DNA of 64,000 nucleotides from Verticillium longisporum (taxonomy: Eukaryota; Ascomycota; Sordariomycetes; Glomerellales; Plectosphaerellaceae), in assembly GCA_019188255.1 (NCBI GenBank), contig JAETXT010000002.1, positions 930,001-994,000 on the forward strand. Reading direction: 5' to 3'. How positions within the stretch are numbered: the first letter of the stretch is position 1; each line of letters begins with the position of its first letter. The notes under the pieces are model-generated. The model was not told the DNA's origin and did not search any database. It saw only the letters and a program-made list of their open reading frames with translations. The position numbers and the translations under genes were made by a program. This document shows, one piece after another, positions 12,815 to 24,470 of the stretch.

Positions 12815-15800
12815 ATGGCCTCTTCCAGCAGCGACATCAACACGGGCGAGCTATCGGCCGCCCAGAAGTTGATGAACCAGCACGCCGACGTTCCCCACCA
12901 CGTGGAGATCGAAGAGGTGCCTGACGAGGATCTGCCCCTGAAGGCTGCCGAGAAGCCCAAGGAGACCCAGCGTCCCAACCAGCGCCTCGACACCCAGTCC
13001 CACGACCTTTTTCCCGAGCTCGGAGCTGGGAAGGGCAAGGGTTGCGCCAATGTTGCTCCTATTTGGGGTGCGATAAACACCAACGGAAGGAGCGCCTCGC
13101 CCGCCAACGGCATCTCGCGCACCTCGACCCCAGGCTCTGGTACCGGAACGCCCAGGGGCGGTGCTCCCCTGCTGAACATCCCCGGTCGTAACGTCGAAAA
13201 CCTCGTCCTTGAGCCGCAGTACATTCTTCCGCGTGGCCAATTGCGCCGCCCCATTCCTGATATTATCAAGGATATCAACCGCAAGAGCCGTGCCAACATC
13301 ACCATGTCGACCTCTAGCAACGGAAGACTCAAGTTCGAGGCCACAGGCCAGCAGGACGTTGCGCAGCAGGCCCTGAAGGATCTGGTCCAGCAGATTGGCA
13401 CGACGGTATGCATTATATGCACAAGTTTCTTCCATGCTGTAGCTAACGTGTCATGATTCGCAGCAAACGATCAAGGTTCCCATTCCCCAGTCCGCGCGTG
13501 CCCACATCATCGGTCGCCAGGGTTCCACCATCAAGGCCCTGCAGCAGAAGTCGGGTGCCCGCATCCAGATGCCCAAGCAGGATGAGAACGTGCCCCAAGA
13601 TGATGATGATGACGATGCCGTTATTGACGTCATTGTGGAAGGCAATGCGGTTTCCGCGGCTGCAGCTCGTAACGAGATTCTGAAGATCGTTGGTGACCGC
13701 GGCGCCAGTGCCACGACCAAGCTTCGCGATATCCCCGCGCAGTTCTACCCCTTTATTGCCGGGCCCAACAACAGCCTGCTCATCCCTTTCGAGACCGATG
13801 GCGTTCAGATTCGCGTTCCGCCGTACCAGGCGTGGGCCTCGGAGCCTCTCCCCGCTGTTCCCAACGCTGGACAGCGCCCTACGTTTGCGCCCGCCTCTCG
13901 TGACAACCACATCTCGCTTGCTGGTGACCGCGCTTCCGTTCAGGCCGCCCGCTCCGCCATCGATCGGCGTGTTCAGGAGCTGCACGACCAGCTCCTGATG
14001 CAGCAGGTGTCTATCCAGCCTGGTCGTCACCAGTTCATCATTGGCCCCCGTGGCGTCACTGCTGATCAGTTCTTGTCCGAGACTGGCTGTGCCATCTTCC
14101 TGCCTGACGATGGCGACAACGACACCATCACTGTCATTGGTCCCCAGCAACACATTGACAATGGCATGGAGCACGCCATGGACCTGGCGATGAACATGCA
14201 GAGCTCGTCGCTCGACATTTCACGATTCCACAAGAACGCCCCTGGTGGCGGTGCCCAGCACGCACGAAACGTCACTAGGTTCCTGCGTCACCGTGGCCTT
14301 CTCGCCGAGCTTGAGGAGGCTCACAACTTCCACGCCAATACCCCTCGTGCCTCCGACGGTGGTGCTCTTCCGTGGGAGCTGTACGCACGTGATGGCAAGA
14401 ACGCTTTGAAGGCTCAGAGCAGCATTAGCAGCCTTGTGAACGCCTTCCCTCCCTCCAGACTCTCGGCCATTCCCGTCGACCCCTTCTTCCACGCATATCT
14501 CCGTAAGGACGTTACTCCTCGCATGACACAGTCTCACGGCGTCCACGTTATCCTTCCTGGCGCCGAGGACAGCGATGGCCCCGTTCTTCTTGTGTTTGAG
14601 GGACCCTCTGCTACCGAGTCCAAGCCCGAGATTAAGCCTGGTGCCCCTTCGGCTGACGAGATCAAGGCTTTCCAGCAGGGCATTGAAGAGGCGAGCAAGC
14701 ATATCCTCGACATCATCAACAAGCAAGAAAACATCACTGCTGCTTCTGTTGACGTGCCTCATAAGTTCCACGAGCGTCTTCGACGCTTCATCAAGAAGGA
14801 GCAAGCTCAGCGTGCTGCTGATCAGATCCCTGTGCGCGTCTCTTCGCCGGGCCCGTCTGTCACTGTCCGTGGCCCCGCTTCCGCTGTCGCTTCATTCGAG
14901 TCCATGCTCAAAGAGTTTGTTGCACAGGAGTGGCAAGACGTCAAGGAGCGTGGCTTCACCATGGACTCTGACTTCCCCAGAAGTTCGCCAACCACCTCAT
15001 TGGCAAGGGCGGTAGCAACATCAACGAGCTGCGCGAGCGCTTCGACGTCGAGATCCAGGTCAACGAGGGCAAGGTTGAGCTGAAGGGTCCTAAGGCCAAG
15101 GCCGAGGCTGCCAAGGCTCATATCCTTTCTCAGGGCAAGGCCTGGGCCGACGAGGCCACGCACATCATCAAGGTTGACCCCAAGTTCCACAAGGACCTCA
15201 TTGGATCCCAGGGCAGTGTGATCAACCGCCTGCAGACGAAGTACAAGGTTGTCATCAACTTCCCTAAACCTGCCAAGGCCCCCAAGGAGGACGCCGCAAA
15301 CGCCGATGCTGCCAGCGATGCTGGCAAGCCTAAGCGTCACCAGGAGCCTGACGAGGTCGTTATCCGTGGCCCTCGCAAGGGCGCGGATGAGGCTCGCGAC
15401 GAGATTCTCTCCTACCTCCAGTGGCTCAAGGACAACTCTTTCACTGCCACTGTGACTGTGCAACAGAAGCAGGTCCCTTCGCTGATCGGACAGGGCGGTG
15501 CTGCCCTCGATGAGCTGCGTCAGAGCACTGGAGCCAAGATTGACGTTCCCGGCGAGCGCAACTCCGAGACTGCCGAGATCCAGACCAGGGGCCCTAAGGC
15601 TGCCGTTGCTGCTGCGAAGAAGGCGATTGAAGAGAAGCGTGCTGTCTTTGAGGATACCGTTGTAAAGACGCTCGAGGTTGACAAGAAGTTCCACAGGGAC
15701 CTGATTGGGCCCGGAGGTAAGTTGTGCGAGATGGAAGATCGAGACATGAAATGCTGACATGTCGTAGGTTCTATTCTCCGTGATATCGTTGTCAAGGCTG

Positions 15801-16669
15801 GTGGCTCTGATGACCGTCGCGAGCTCGCGCGCACCATTCAGTTCCCCAAGCAGGACGCCGAGGCCAACACTGTCAAGGTTGAGGGCCGTACGGATGTTGT
15901 CGACAAGATCTGCGCGCGGATCCTGGAGATCGTATCCGAGAAGGAGAATCAGGTCACCGAGATCCTGGAGGTCCCTACCGACAAGCACAGGACCCTTATC
16001 GGCAGGGGTGGCGAGACCAATCGTTAGCTCGATACGCAGCTGTCGGATTCTATCGATGAGCCAAGACAGGGCGACGGCAAGGCTGGCGCGTAGCTTACGG
16101 GCAGTTCCGAGAACGTGGACCACGCCCACGAGCACCTCGCTTCGCTGGTCAAGGAGCAGGAGGGTGAGGCGCTCCAGGTTCCCCGCAGCCTCCACCATGC
16201 CGTCTCGAACAACGGCCAGATCTTCCGTCAGCTGCGCAGCAACCACCAGGTCACGGTCAGCCACGACGGACAGTCGGTGCCAGCCAAGTCTTCTGCCACT
16301 CGCGCCAACGGCGGTGCTCTGCCTCTGATTACGGACGACGAGGAGACGACGGCCGATGCCCATTCTTGGAAGGTCGAGAGCGTCGGCTCCACCGAAGAGG
16401 GCGACATTGCTTGGGTGCTGCGCGGCCCCCCCGAGGGCGTCGAGAAGGCCAAGGCCAGCATCAACAAGGCGATCGAGGAGGCCCGCAAGAACACCAGGTG
16501 GGGCACTATGTGGTTCCACTTACTATTGGTGTCGAGGTGCATTTTGAGGCAGGATGATATTGTGTTCCTGAAGGGACTTGACGGGAGAACAGGAACAGCT
16601 CAAGTCAACATGCTTGGAAGATCCTCGCTGGTTCATGTCCCACTAGGTATACTGAACAAACGCGTCTAG
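12815..16669 (+). CDS. scp160: Vigilin/Scp160-like multi-KH RNA-binding protein, disrupted 3' part
   Basis: A multi-KH protein of the Scp160/vigilin family, which binds mRNA and polysomes at the ER. Exons are 12815-13405, 13464-15716 and 15768-16669. KH-type GxxG loops are visible as IIGRQGS, IIGPRGV, LIGKGGS, LIGSQGS, LIGQGGA, LIGPGG/S (split by intron 2) and LIGRGGE, plus degenerate N-terminal domains. One frame break lies at the C run 14975-14978; adding one C joins FTMDSDFP to QKFANHLIGKGG. Two in-frame TAG codons follow at 16025-16027 and 16091-16093, in a stretch that otherwise still reads as a KH domain. After the ARKNT motif (about 16495) the frame stays open but family resemblance stops, and the expected last KH domain is absent. 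It may be an allele with errors, a real pseudogene or a rearranged end. Confidence 0.85.
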
Positions 16670-18408
16670 TCTTCTCGAAGCGTCACCATCGGTCAGGCTT
16701 GCTGCGCGACGTCGGTCAGGACCAGACGACGTTTGACACATAACGTCCCTCTGTCTGATGTTTAAACCCCCGCCTGCAGACACGATCAAGCCATGGCGGT
16801 GTCGATGAAATTGCGAGATGCGCATTCTCAGCGTACTCCCAGCTGCACGTGTCAGGCATGATCTCTGTGCGGCATGGCTTGCTGGCTGGCTGTGGCTTGG
16901 TGGACGGACCAGGTTCTTGAGTGAAGGGCGGAAGAGAACAGGCCGTGGTTCGCAATCTTGAGAGGCTCGTTTGGTCGGATACTCATGGTGGAGAGAATTC
17001 TGAAAAGTGAACGGGCGGTTCGCGGCATGAATGCTATTTGGTGCCAAACTTGTCACTTGGTGATGCAGTGTCGTCGCGTGGAGGTGGAGAGCAGTCATAC
17101 GTTATGATCTCGTGGGGTGTTTGAGCAATTAGGCGAACAGGTAAGGTTCTGTTTCATCCAAGCGAAGGTCAAAGGCGAAGACACCATCTTGTCACTACCT
17201 CGGATTCATATCTCTTCGTAGAGCCGAAGAGATGGCTTTGTGATGTAGTAAGACGGATCCAAGTCTGACTGACAGTCATCTCTCACAACGTCACAAAGGT
17301 GGATGACCAGGCGCCTCGTCACACGTGTAGGTAAGCGGACACACAGGGAGAGAGGGTCGGGCCATGTTACCGCCTCCAGCGCATCCTGCACAGCGGATAA
17401 TCTTGCTGTGCCACGAGGGGACAGGCGCCAGTGGGGCGAGGCCGTGGTTACATTCAATCGAGAGGTAGCCTGCCTGGGCAAATGCGGATTTTGGGTTCGA
17501 GGAAAACTATGACCGAGATGCTTCGCCCAAGAGTTACAATCAGAAGTTTGTACATCGTTGCAACACCCTCGAAAGCCTGTTCTTTTATTCTGACTTCTAC
17601 GAAAAAGGACAGCCAACCCGCATCCCTAAGATCATCACTACCCCACAAACCACGACCCCCCCCAACAAGGCCCCTCCCATTACCACCACCACCACCACCA
17701 CCACCACAGCTCCCAACCCCGCTGTCACGCACCTGGACCCGGTCAATGCAGGCATCCTCCCACCAGTCAGGGCGTGCGCTAGCCTCGACCCCAGGTTTGC
17801 CCTCGGCCGCGGCGCAGTTCTACTGGATTCGCCTGAAGAGGGGACAGACTGGACAGGACAGACTCTAGAGGTCAATCCATGTCCAGGCCAAGGTCTAGGT
17901 CCAAGTCCAGGTCCAGGTCCAAAGCCAACCGCCTCTCTTCACACTTGGCCTATATTAACCCAACATCTCCACCGACCTCGTCTTCGTCGTCTGCGACCAC
18001 CGGTTCTGCAACCCTCCCGACACACCTACAACCTGCGTGCTCCAGGGCTCTCCAGCTTCTGCAGCGAGCCACGCCACCCACTCGACCTATCAACCCCCGC
18101 TATCGACCTTCCCCATTCGATCGCCTCGCCGATTGCGCTGCTCTGTCGCCCCAGCGGTTCTCTCCCCCTGCCACTGTCGACTCCCAAGCGTTGCGCGATC
18201 CCACCGTCAGTCTCGTCGCACACATCGTGGTCGGCAGGCATTGACGAAGCACGACATATTAACTCGGCACAATCCACATTCGCCATCAGTCGCTCAGAGT
18301 GCGCCACCTGCGTCTTTTCTGCCGTGTTGCGACAGCGAATGCAGTAGTCCGCAGTCGAAAGCCGAACGCCTCTTAAAGAGACACGCCCCCCTCTTCTGTC
18401 CGCTCACG
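16670..18408 (+). other. Upstream region and long leader of creC
   Basis: There is no supported protein gene. The 3' half is C/T-rich and likely promoter and leader of creC. It contains a (CAC)n microsatellite, a GGTCCA/AGTCCA hexamer tract at about 17880-17925, and an upstream open frame 17879-18244 (121 codons, with an Arg-Ser-rich start encoded by the hexamers) that ends before the creC ATG. Whether that uORF lies in the transcript cannot be told here. Confidence 0.5.
17682..17707 (+). repeat. (ACC)n trinucleotide repeat
   Basis: Eight to nine ACC units, preceded by C-rich sequence with an 8-C run near 17656. A simple microsatellite upstream of creC. Confidence 0.85.
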
Positions 18409-20779
18409 ATGTTGTTAGTCTTTCCTCGTCGGCGGCGTCCCTTTGGTGCGGGAGGAATTTACAGGTGACTAACCTCACTACGTATTCATTAAAGCAGCGT
18501 TCTTCCTCCTCCCCCACGGTATCCCCAGGCCGGCGCCTACGTCGGCCTGGGCGGTCCCGGAGCCATACCCATGATCGAGACGAACAATACCGTCACCAAG
18601 CCGGAAGGCCCCGAATATCAATTCCTCGTCGGCGAGGGTGAGTTGCGACTGCGCCTGGGAACGGGAACGCGCAAACCGCTGACGGACACATCCCAGGCAC
18701 CTACGTCTTGAAAGAAGACCTGCACCTTGCGACCCCTCCTCCTCACCCGTCCGAAGCTCCGATCATCAACCCCAATCCGCTAGCCACAAACCCGCAGCCC
18801 GCCAGCGACGGCACCAAGGTGTCTCCCTTGAGGCTAGATGTGCGGCCGCCTCCGCCCTCCTTCTACCGAGGCCCCTTCGCGAACGGCCTCTCGTCCCTGA
18901 CCAACACGAACACGAGCATACAAGAACACCCGAGCGAGCGCTACTCGACGGAGGCCGGCATGAGCAGTGATGGCGGTAACGGCTCTCTCAGCGATGCGCC
19001 CCAGACGTCCATGACGCTCGTGTCGGCGCCGGCCTTCGGCGACGGCAACGCAGCTCTGGCACCCATCAACCCTAAGGACGTCGGCAAGAAGAAGAAGCCA
19101 AAGAACAACATGACCAAGAGCAACTCGTCGTTCATCTCCCGAGTTATCGTCAACGAGAATCTCTCCAAGAAATTAACCGACAGAAAGCCGGAGGGTGTCT
19201 TTTGCTTTGCAAACATTAACCGTGCCTTCCAGTGGCTGGACCTGTCGGCCTGGCAGAAGGTACCTATCGCATGCGTCCTCAGATCCAGAAACTGATATTG
19301 ACGAAACGCAGCAAGATTATCTGACCAAGATTCTGTTCACCAGGGCGCATTGCTTGTGCCACGACATTAACCCCGTGACGAAGAGCCTGGGGCACATTGA
19401 CGTGATCATGGGCTTCTCCACAGGCGAGATCATCTGGTGGGAGCCAGTATCTCAGCGCTACACGCGTCTGAACAAGAACGTGAGTTGTGTTGAGCCGGCG
19501 TGCTTGGACCTTAGACTCACATGTGGCAGGGCATCATCAACGGCACCCCCGTGTCCGAGATTCGGTGGATTCCCGGCTCAGATAACCTCTTCCTCGCGGG
19601 CCACATGGATGGCTCGCTTGTGGTGTACGACAAGGAGAAGGAGGATGCGCCTTTTGTGCCCGAGGAGGAGCTGGCGACGAACGGCGTCGCCAACGGCGAC
19701 ACCGACGCAACCGACTCTGGCGAGTCCAGCGCGCCCAAGAACGCCAATCCGAACACGCGAATCCACATTTACAAGTCTGTGCACTCCAAGAACCAAAAGG
19801 TCAACCCGGTAGCGGCATGGAAGCTTTCCAATCAGCGCATCAACGCATTTGCCTTTAGTCCTGATAACCGCCACCTGGCCGTGGTCTCCGAGGATGGCTC
19901 GCTGAGGATCATTGACTACCTGAAGGAGGAGTGAGTATCAGCTACCCTGAGTCTGAGGGATGACATTGACAAGAGACCAGGCTGCTCGACCTTTACCACT
20001 CGTACTACGGCGGCTTGATCAGCGTGTGCTGGTCGCCTGACGGCAAGTATGTTCTTACGGGCGGACAGGATGACCTGATCTCCATCTGGTCTGTCATCGA
20101 TCGCGCCATCATCGCTCGCTGCCAAGGCCATCAGTCCTGGGTCACCTCGGTGGCGTTTGACCCGTGGCGATGCGATGACAAGAACTACCGGTTCGGCAGC
20201 GTCGGCGAGGACCGCAGGTTGTGCCTATGGGACTTCAACGTCGGCATGTTGAGCAGGCCAAAGGCGGTATGTATCTACGTTCCACAGTCTTCGGTGAGCA
20301 GAACCTAATTTTTCCAACAGGCATCCGTCCGCCAACGAGGCTCGATTTCTTCTCGTTTCCCCGGCTCCACGTCGCTGCAGCGCCTCGAGACGGCCAACAC
20401 GACGACTAGTGGACGTCTGCGGTCCAACTCTGCCCTCTCGACGGCGGATATCGATGACGACGAGGAGGGCATCGTCCACCCTGTGGAGCCCCGCTCACAC
20501 ACTGCCATGCTCCCACCTGTCATGGTATGATAGCTCACCCTTGATGACATGACACTGCTAACACGTGACGTAGTCCAAGGTCATCCACCCTAGTCCCATG
20601 TGCTGGCTCGAGTTCACCGAGGACTACATCATGACGAGCTGCAAGTCTGGTATGTTATGATTTCTTTCTAAGCATGTCTGAAATTGTCGGCTAACGCTAT
20701 CGAAGGACACATCCGCACCTGGAGCAGGCCAACAGAGTCAGCGGTTCCAAAGGAGGGAGCAACACAGCCTGCGAAATAG
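18409..20779 (+). CDS. creC: Catabolite repression WD40 protein CreC
   Basis: Ortholog of Aspergillus CreC, the WD40 partner of the deubiquitinase CreB in carbon catabolite repression. I place nine exons: 18409-18413, 18498-18637, 18697-19259, 19312-19479, 19530-19930, 19981-20266, 20321-20524, 20574-20649 and 20706-20779. They sum to exactly 639 codons with no frame break. The first exon is only five bases, ATGTT. It splices across an 84-bp intron (GTTAGT donor, GACTAAC branch point, AAAGCAG acceptor) to give [11 protein letters not shown], the family N-terminus. Other family blocks are [44 protein letters not shown] and [17 protein letters not shown], followed by WD repeats ([37 protein letters not shown]) and a C-terminal HIRTW. 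The last acceptor is AAG. Confidence 0.93.
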
Positions 20780-21937
20780 AAAATGATTTAAAACCTGGGA
20801 TTGGATGAGCTTTCTATGGACAGGAGGGTTCGATTTGACCCTTGCTGTTCTCACCTGATACAATTTGTACATATGAATGCGATATTAGAGGGAAGTCCAC
20901 TGGGCTTGATCCCGATGGCTGTGGCTATTTAAAATTGAGTTGGGTTCCGACGAGATCGAATATAATTTTCACAGTGAATGCCGTATTTCAAAACTGAAGT
21001 GTCTGCTTCGGAGGTACTCCACAGAGGCCTGACCTTGCTTCCATTTGTTTATGTTCCGAGATTGCAAATGATCGGCCTCCTTGAGTACTGCGATGATCAT
21101 GAAGTGATTGGGTGACGCTGATGGGTCCCAAACAACGCAAAAGGCCCGCGCTGACGGCCTCTGCGGCTTTCTCCGCACATAGTGCTTGCTGCCTTGCTAG
21201 TCTTTGTCTTCGCATTTCGGTTCCAGTCTATAGGTGGGTTGTATATGCCTGGGTGGGGAGCAACCTCTTGCTCAGGTGGGGGTGGAAGCATGGGCACTGC
21301 ACTGTTGCAGGTGACCTGATGAGATGAAAGAGAGCATCCCCACGAGCTCCAGTCTCCATCCCACCCAGCCTTGCATGGCAGTCAATCCCCCCCCTCTTCA
21401 TGCCGATGAATGGCTTGCGGAGTGGCTCCGTTACATCGGTGCGCCGAGCGACCTCGTGGCCTGGCTAACTTACTCGGAGTCACCGAACAGGCCAATGATC
21501 CGTAAGGTTTCGTTTCCATAGCGAGCAATGCCGGCGTCGGCGTTTGATTGGTGGTGTGGCTGTTATACGAGTGGCCTTCAAGCGTAGCGGGCTGGCCCCA
21601 GAATGGACTGACGTTGCAGCTACGAGCAACCGAGCTTGTTGAAAGGCCTCCCAAGCACAAACAGGCGGATTGTAAAATTACGATCACAGAGTCTGAGCCG
21701 TTGATCTCAACTCAATTGTTGGTATCCAAAAATCATCAGACGCCTTCATCACACCATCTCATCATGGTTCATAGTCATTGGAGCAAAATAATCACATGTA
21801 TACTGCCAGTAGGTCGTACTTCTTGTCTTGGTAATAATAGATCAACGCTCTACCCAACCAAAACACCACCTAATACAAAAACATTATTTAACATGAATAA
21901 GCCATCGACGGATCGGGCTGAAAGGCCGTTCCGTCCT
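20780..21937. other. Convergent intergenic region, creC to sugar transporter
   Basis: The region between two 3' ends. It becomes A/T-rich near 21690-21920, fitting 3' UTR and polyadenylation sequence of both genes. No gene, RNA or mobile element was recognised. Confidence 0.5.
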
Positions 21938-24039
21938 CTACTCCTTGATGACGGCCTCATCCTCGGCAAACTGATCGACGCGCGTGCTGCCAAACTTGCG
22001 AGCGCTGACCTCCTGCTCGAACAGAATGTCCAGCTCACCATAGGTGCGGCCCTTGGTCTCGGGAAGGCGGAAGTAGGCCCAGACGAGGATGAGGACGACG
22101 AGGCCGGCCCAGAAGAGACCGGTCTTGGCACCCCAGTTCCAGGAGTTGACGCCGAGCATGCGGGGCATGAGGACGTTGTTGACGAGCTGTGTCATGTCAG
22201 TGATTTGGTCTCGAGTGAATGTTGTAGGAAGGTGAAACTTACGCCTGCCATGTTGTTGAAGTTGCGGGCCAGGACGATGGTCTTGGCCTTGAGACGAGTC
22301 GAAGGGAGCTCGGCCACAAGCGTGTAGCAAAGAGGGCCAACAGTCATATCATACATGAAGGTGTCTGCCATTACAGTCAGTAAGTTGCGCTTGGGGAAAA
22401 GAATTGAAGTTCTTGTGTGGCTGGCATGGCCAGGTGGCTGACGTAAGGGGGTGGCTTACAGAAAATCAGGAGGCTGCCGATAGCCCAAGACGGGCCAGAC
22501 ATGGATGCCGGAGCAAATCCAAGGCCACCAATAATCACGAGAATGATTAGGAGAGAGCCCATTCCGCCGAGGTACATTGTGCGACGACCGAATTTCGTCA
22601 TCAGGACCCAAGAGAGAACGACACCGACGGCACCGACGGCGTACTGGATCAGGTTGAAGGTGAAGGAGTTCTCCGCCGAGAGGCCAGCACGCTCGTAGAA
22701 CTGGATCGAGTATCCCATCATGGCGCTACCGCAAAGGTTCTGCGCAGTGTACGAGATGGAAGCAATCTCCGTGCGCCTGAGATCAGACCTCTGGAAGGCG
22801 TGCCAGTAATTCATGCCGGCTGAGTGCTCCTCTTCAAGTTCGTTCGTCGCCTTGATCATCTCGAGCTGGTCGTCCACGTTGAAGTCAACACCGGACTTGG
22901 GTGAAACAAGGCTCATAATGGCACGCTTGGCGTCGTCGAAACGGCCTTGGCGGACGAGCCACCAGGGGGACTCGGGAGCGAAGATGGTGCCGAGAATGAT
23001 GAAAGGAGGCCACGCCCACTGCAGAGCAAAGGGAATACGGTACGCCCACTGGCCCTGCATGGAGAAAAGACCACGGAGAACACCGGCAGCAATCAACTGG
23101 CCGATAACCCAGCAAAGATTGACGTATGCCGTGAGGTACGGGCGGAGGACGACGGGAGCGATATCAGATGCGTAGGCGAGGGTCAAAGTCTGGAAGATGC
23201 CCCAAGGAAGTCCAAGGACAATCTGACCAGCGAGAAGAGTGTCCAGGTTCTGAGCGAAGAAGGGAATAAAGAGGAGCTAGTTGCGACGTCGTTAGTATGT
23301 TGTCTTGACTCATTTTCGGCTTCAACCTTCTTGGGATGAGGCCACAACTCCCAGGACCTCAACTTACGGCGATCATCAATCCTTGCGAAAGGAACATGGT
23401 CTTACGATATCCTATAGCATCACTAAGCCACCCATTGATGTAGAGGCCGATGATCTGGCCGCATTGTCCGCCGACCTGGATGTATGTTTGCCAGTTTGCG
23501 GATATGACTTTGCCTCCTTTGCCGTCCGGCTCGTTGCCGAACTTCTCCTGGAAACTGTGGGGCACGTAAGCGTATGATCCACTTTTAATCCAGCACTAAG
23601 GTATGGCAAAACCACCGCAAACACCACTGCCAATGCCACCACCAACATCTTAGGTCCCACAGGTACCTAAGATCAAGATGAAGGACCATGAAGGGGAGAC
23701 TTACGCATCGTAGCCGTAGAAGGCTCCCATCAGAGATAAATCGTAGCCCTCCATGATGATGGCAGTTGAGAACAAAAGACTAAACAGGATCGCCTTGGGG
23801 TAGAGCTTGAACGAGTCCTTGAGGGTGAGGTTATGCTCGCGGGTCGTGGCGTTGCGAGCATCGTCGCGAGCCTGCTAATGGTGCTTGACATCACCTCCAT
23901 GAGGTAGGTTCTCGACCGCAGCCTCGATCTTGGAGTCGGAGGTCATGTTGGTAGTTGTTCTCGCCTCTGGAGTGATGGATGAAGATGGGGAGTCGAGTGA
24001 GGAGTGAGTGGTGGTCTGCTGAGGCAAAGCAGTGTTCAT
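21938..24039 (-). CDS. MFS sugar transporter (SP family, alpha-glucoside/oligosaccharide type), with in-frame TAG
   Basis: A 12-TM proton-coupled sugar porter, likely in the plasma membrane and related to maltose/raffinose-type permeases. Exons begin at 24039, 23581, about 23280, about 22370 and about 22190. Visible motifs are KAILFSLLFSTAIIMEGYDL in TM1, NGWLSDAIGYRKT after TM2, a long central loop (LEEEHSAGMNYWHAF), TKFGRRTMYLGG, and PETKGRTYGELDILFE at the C-terminus. Start 24039 (MNTALPQ) gives a cytosolic N-tail of normal length. A TAG codon at 23875-23877 interrupts this tail between VKHH and QARDDARN, ahead of TM1, with no in-frame Met before TM1 to restart. No good intron removes it; the best candidate is a 42-nt interval with a poor donor. 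The gene is divergent to a GH32 gene, suggesting uptake of sucrose or related fructosyl sugars (inference). Confidence 0.9.
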
Positions 24040-24221
24040 TGTGCGGGGGACGACTGGAGATCTTATAGATCTCAGAACTTGGACATGTCTCGTATGACTG
24101 CGGGATAGTTGTGAGGGAGAGATGGGGTCGAAAGTGGAAAGTTTGGAGATTTCCAGCTTACCGGAAAGGAGACATCAGATGGACAGGGTTCTCCCACGGG
24201 GCCATGATGCGAAGAGACTTA

Positions 24222-24302
24222 CCCCAGACGAGTCTTTCGCCTTCCCCAGGGGAAAGAAAGGAAAAGGATTGGATTGACGAGTCGTCTGGCTGGTTACCCC
24301 AG
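24222..24302 (-). promoter_or_regulatory. Three CreA-type sites (CTGGGG on minus strand)
   Basis: CCCCAG occurs at 24222-24227, 24244-24249 and 24297-24302, each matching 5'-SYGGRG-3' on the minus strand. A fourth match, CCGGGG on plus, is at 24586-24591. Clustering of three within 81 bp resembles known CreA targets. The motif is short, so single matches alone would not be meaningful. Confidence 0.55.
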
Positions 24303-24386
24303 ACCACCTTGACCATCTAGAACACCTACTTAGCCCAATGGGGAAATGCGCGCTCCACGCGTCTTCGCTTAAGGCCCGGCCTCAGA

Positions 24387-24409
24387 CAGCTTGTCGGACC
24401 GACAAGCTG
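24387..24409. promoter_or_regulatory. 23-bp palindrome containing CGG-A-CCG (putative Zn2Cys6 operator)
   Basis: Perfect 11-bp arms around one central A. The core is TTGTCGGACCGACAA at 24391-24405, extended by CAGC/GCTG. Opposed CGG triplets are the usual half-sites of Zn2Cys6 dimers. The core is repeated at 24471-24485 with T in the centre. A Zn2Cys6 gene lies behind the GH32 gene at 26942-28543 and is the obvious candidate binder (inference). Confidence 0.65.
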
Positions 24410-24440
24410 CTGTGCGTGATTGATCATGTGTTGTGTGTTG

Positions 24441-24467
24441 AGCCGCCTGTGGGCATCCCAGGCGGCT
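24441..24467. promoter_or_regulatory. 9-bp inverted repeat AGCCGCCTG-N9-CAGGCGGCT
   Basis: Perfect arms at 24441-24449 and 24459-24467, lying between the two CGG-N-CCG palindromes. It has everted CCG/CGG triplets. It may be another regulator site or a local hairpin. Confidence 0.5.
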
Positions 24468-24470
24468 GAC

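Noticed and set aside
14822..16519. 565-codon open frame on the minus strand
   Set aside because: It is antisense to the KH gene and arises from the codon bias of that gene. Its Leu/Asp/Gly-rich translation resembles no family.
21548..22327. 259-codon plus-strand frame
   Set aside because: Mostly antisense to the last exons of the sugar transporter, whose protein is clearly recognised.
16025..23877. Idea that TAG is reassigned to an amino acid in this genome
   Set aside because: TAG terminates several intact genes here, including creC (20777-20779) and the PAK gene (4969-4971), so a codon reassignment is not supported.
24441..24467. Inverted repeat considered as a bacterial-type terminator
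   Set aside because: The window is eukaryotic and the repeat sits upstream of two genes without a T tract. A promoter element is more likely.
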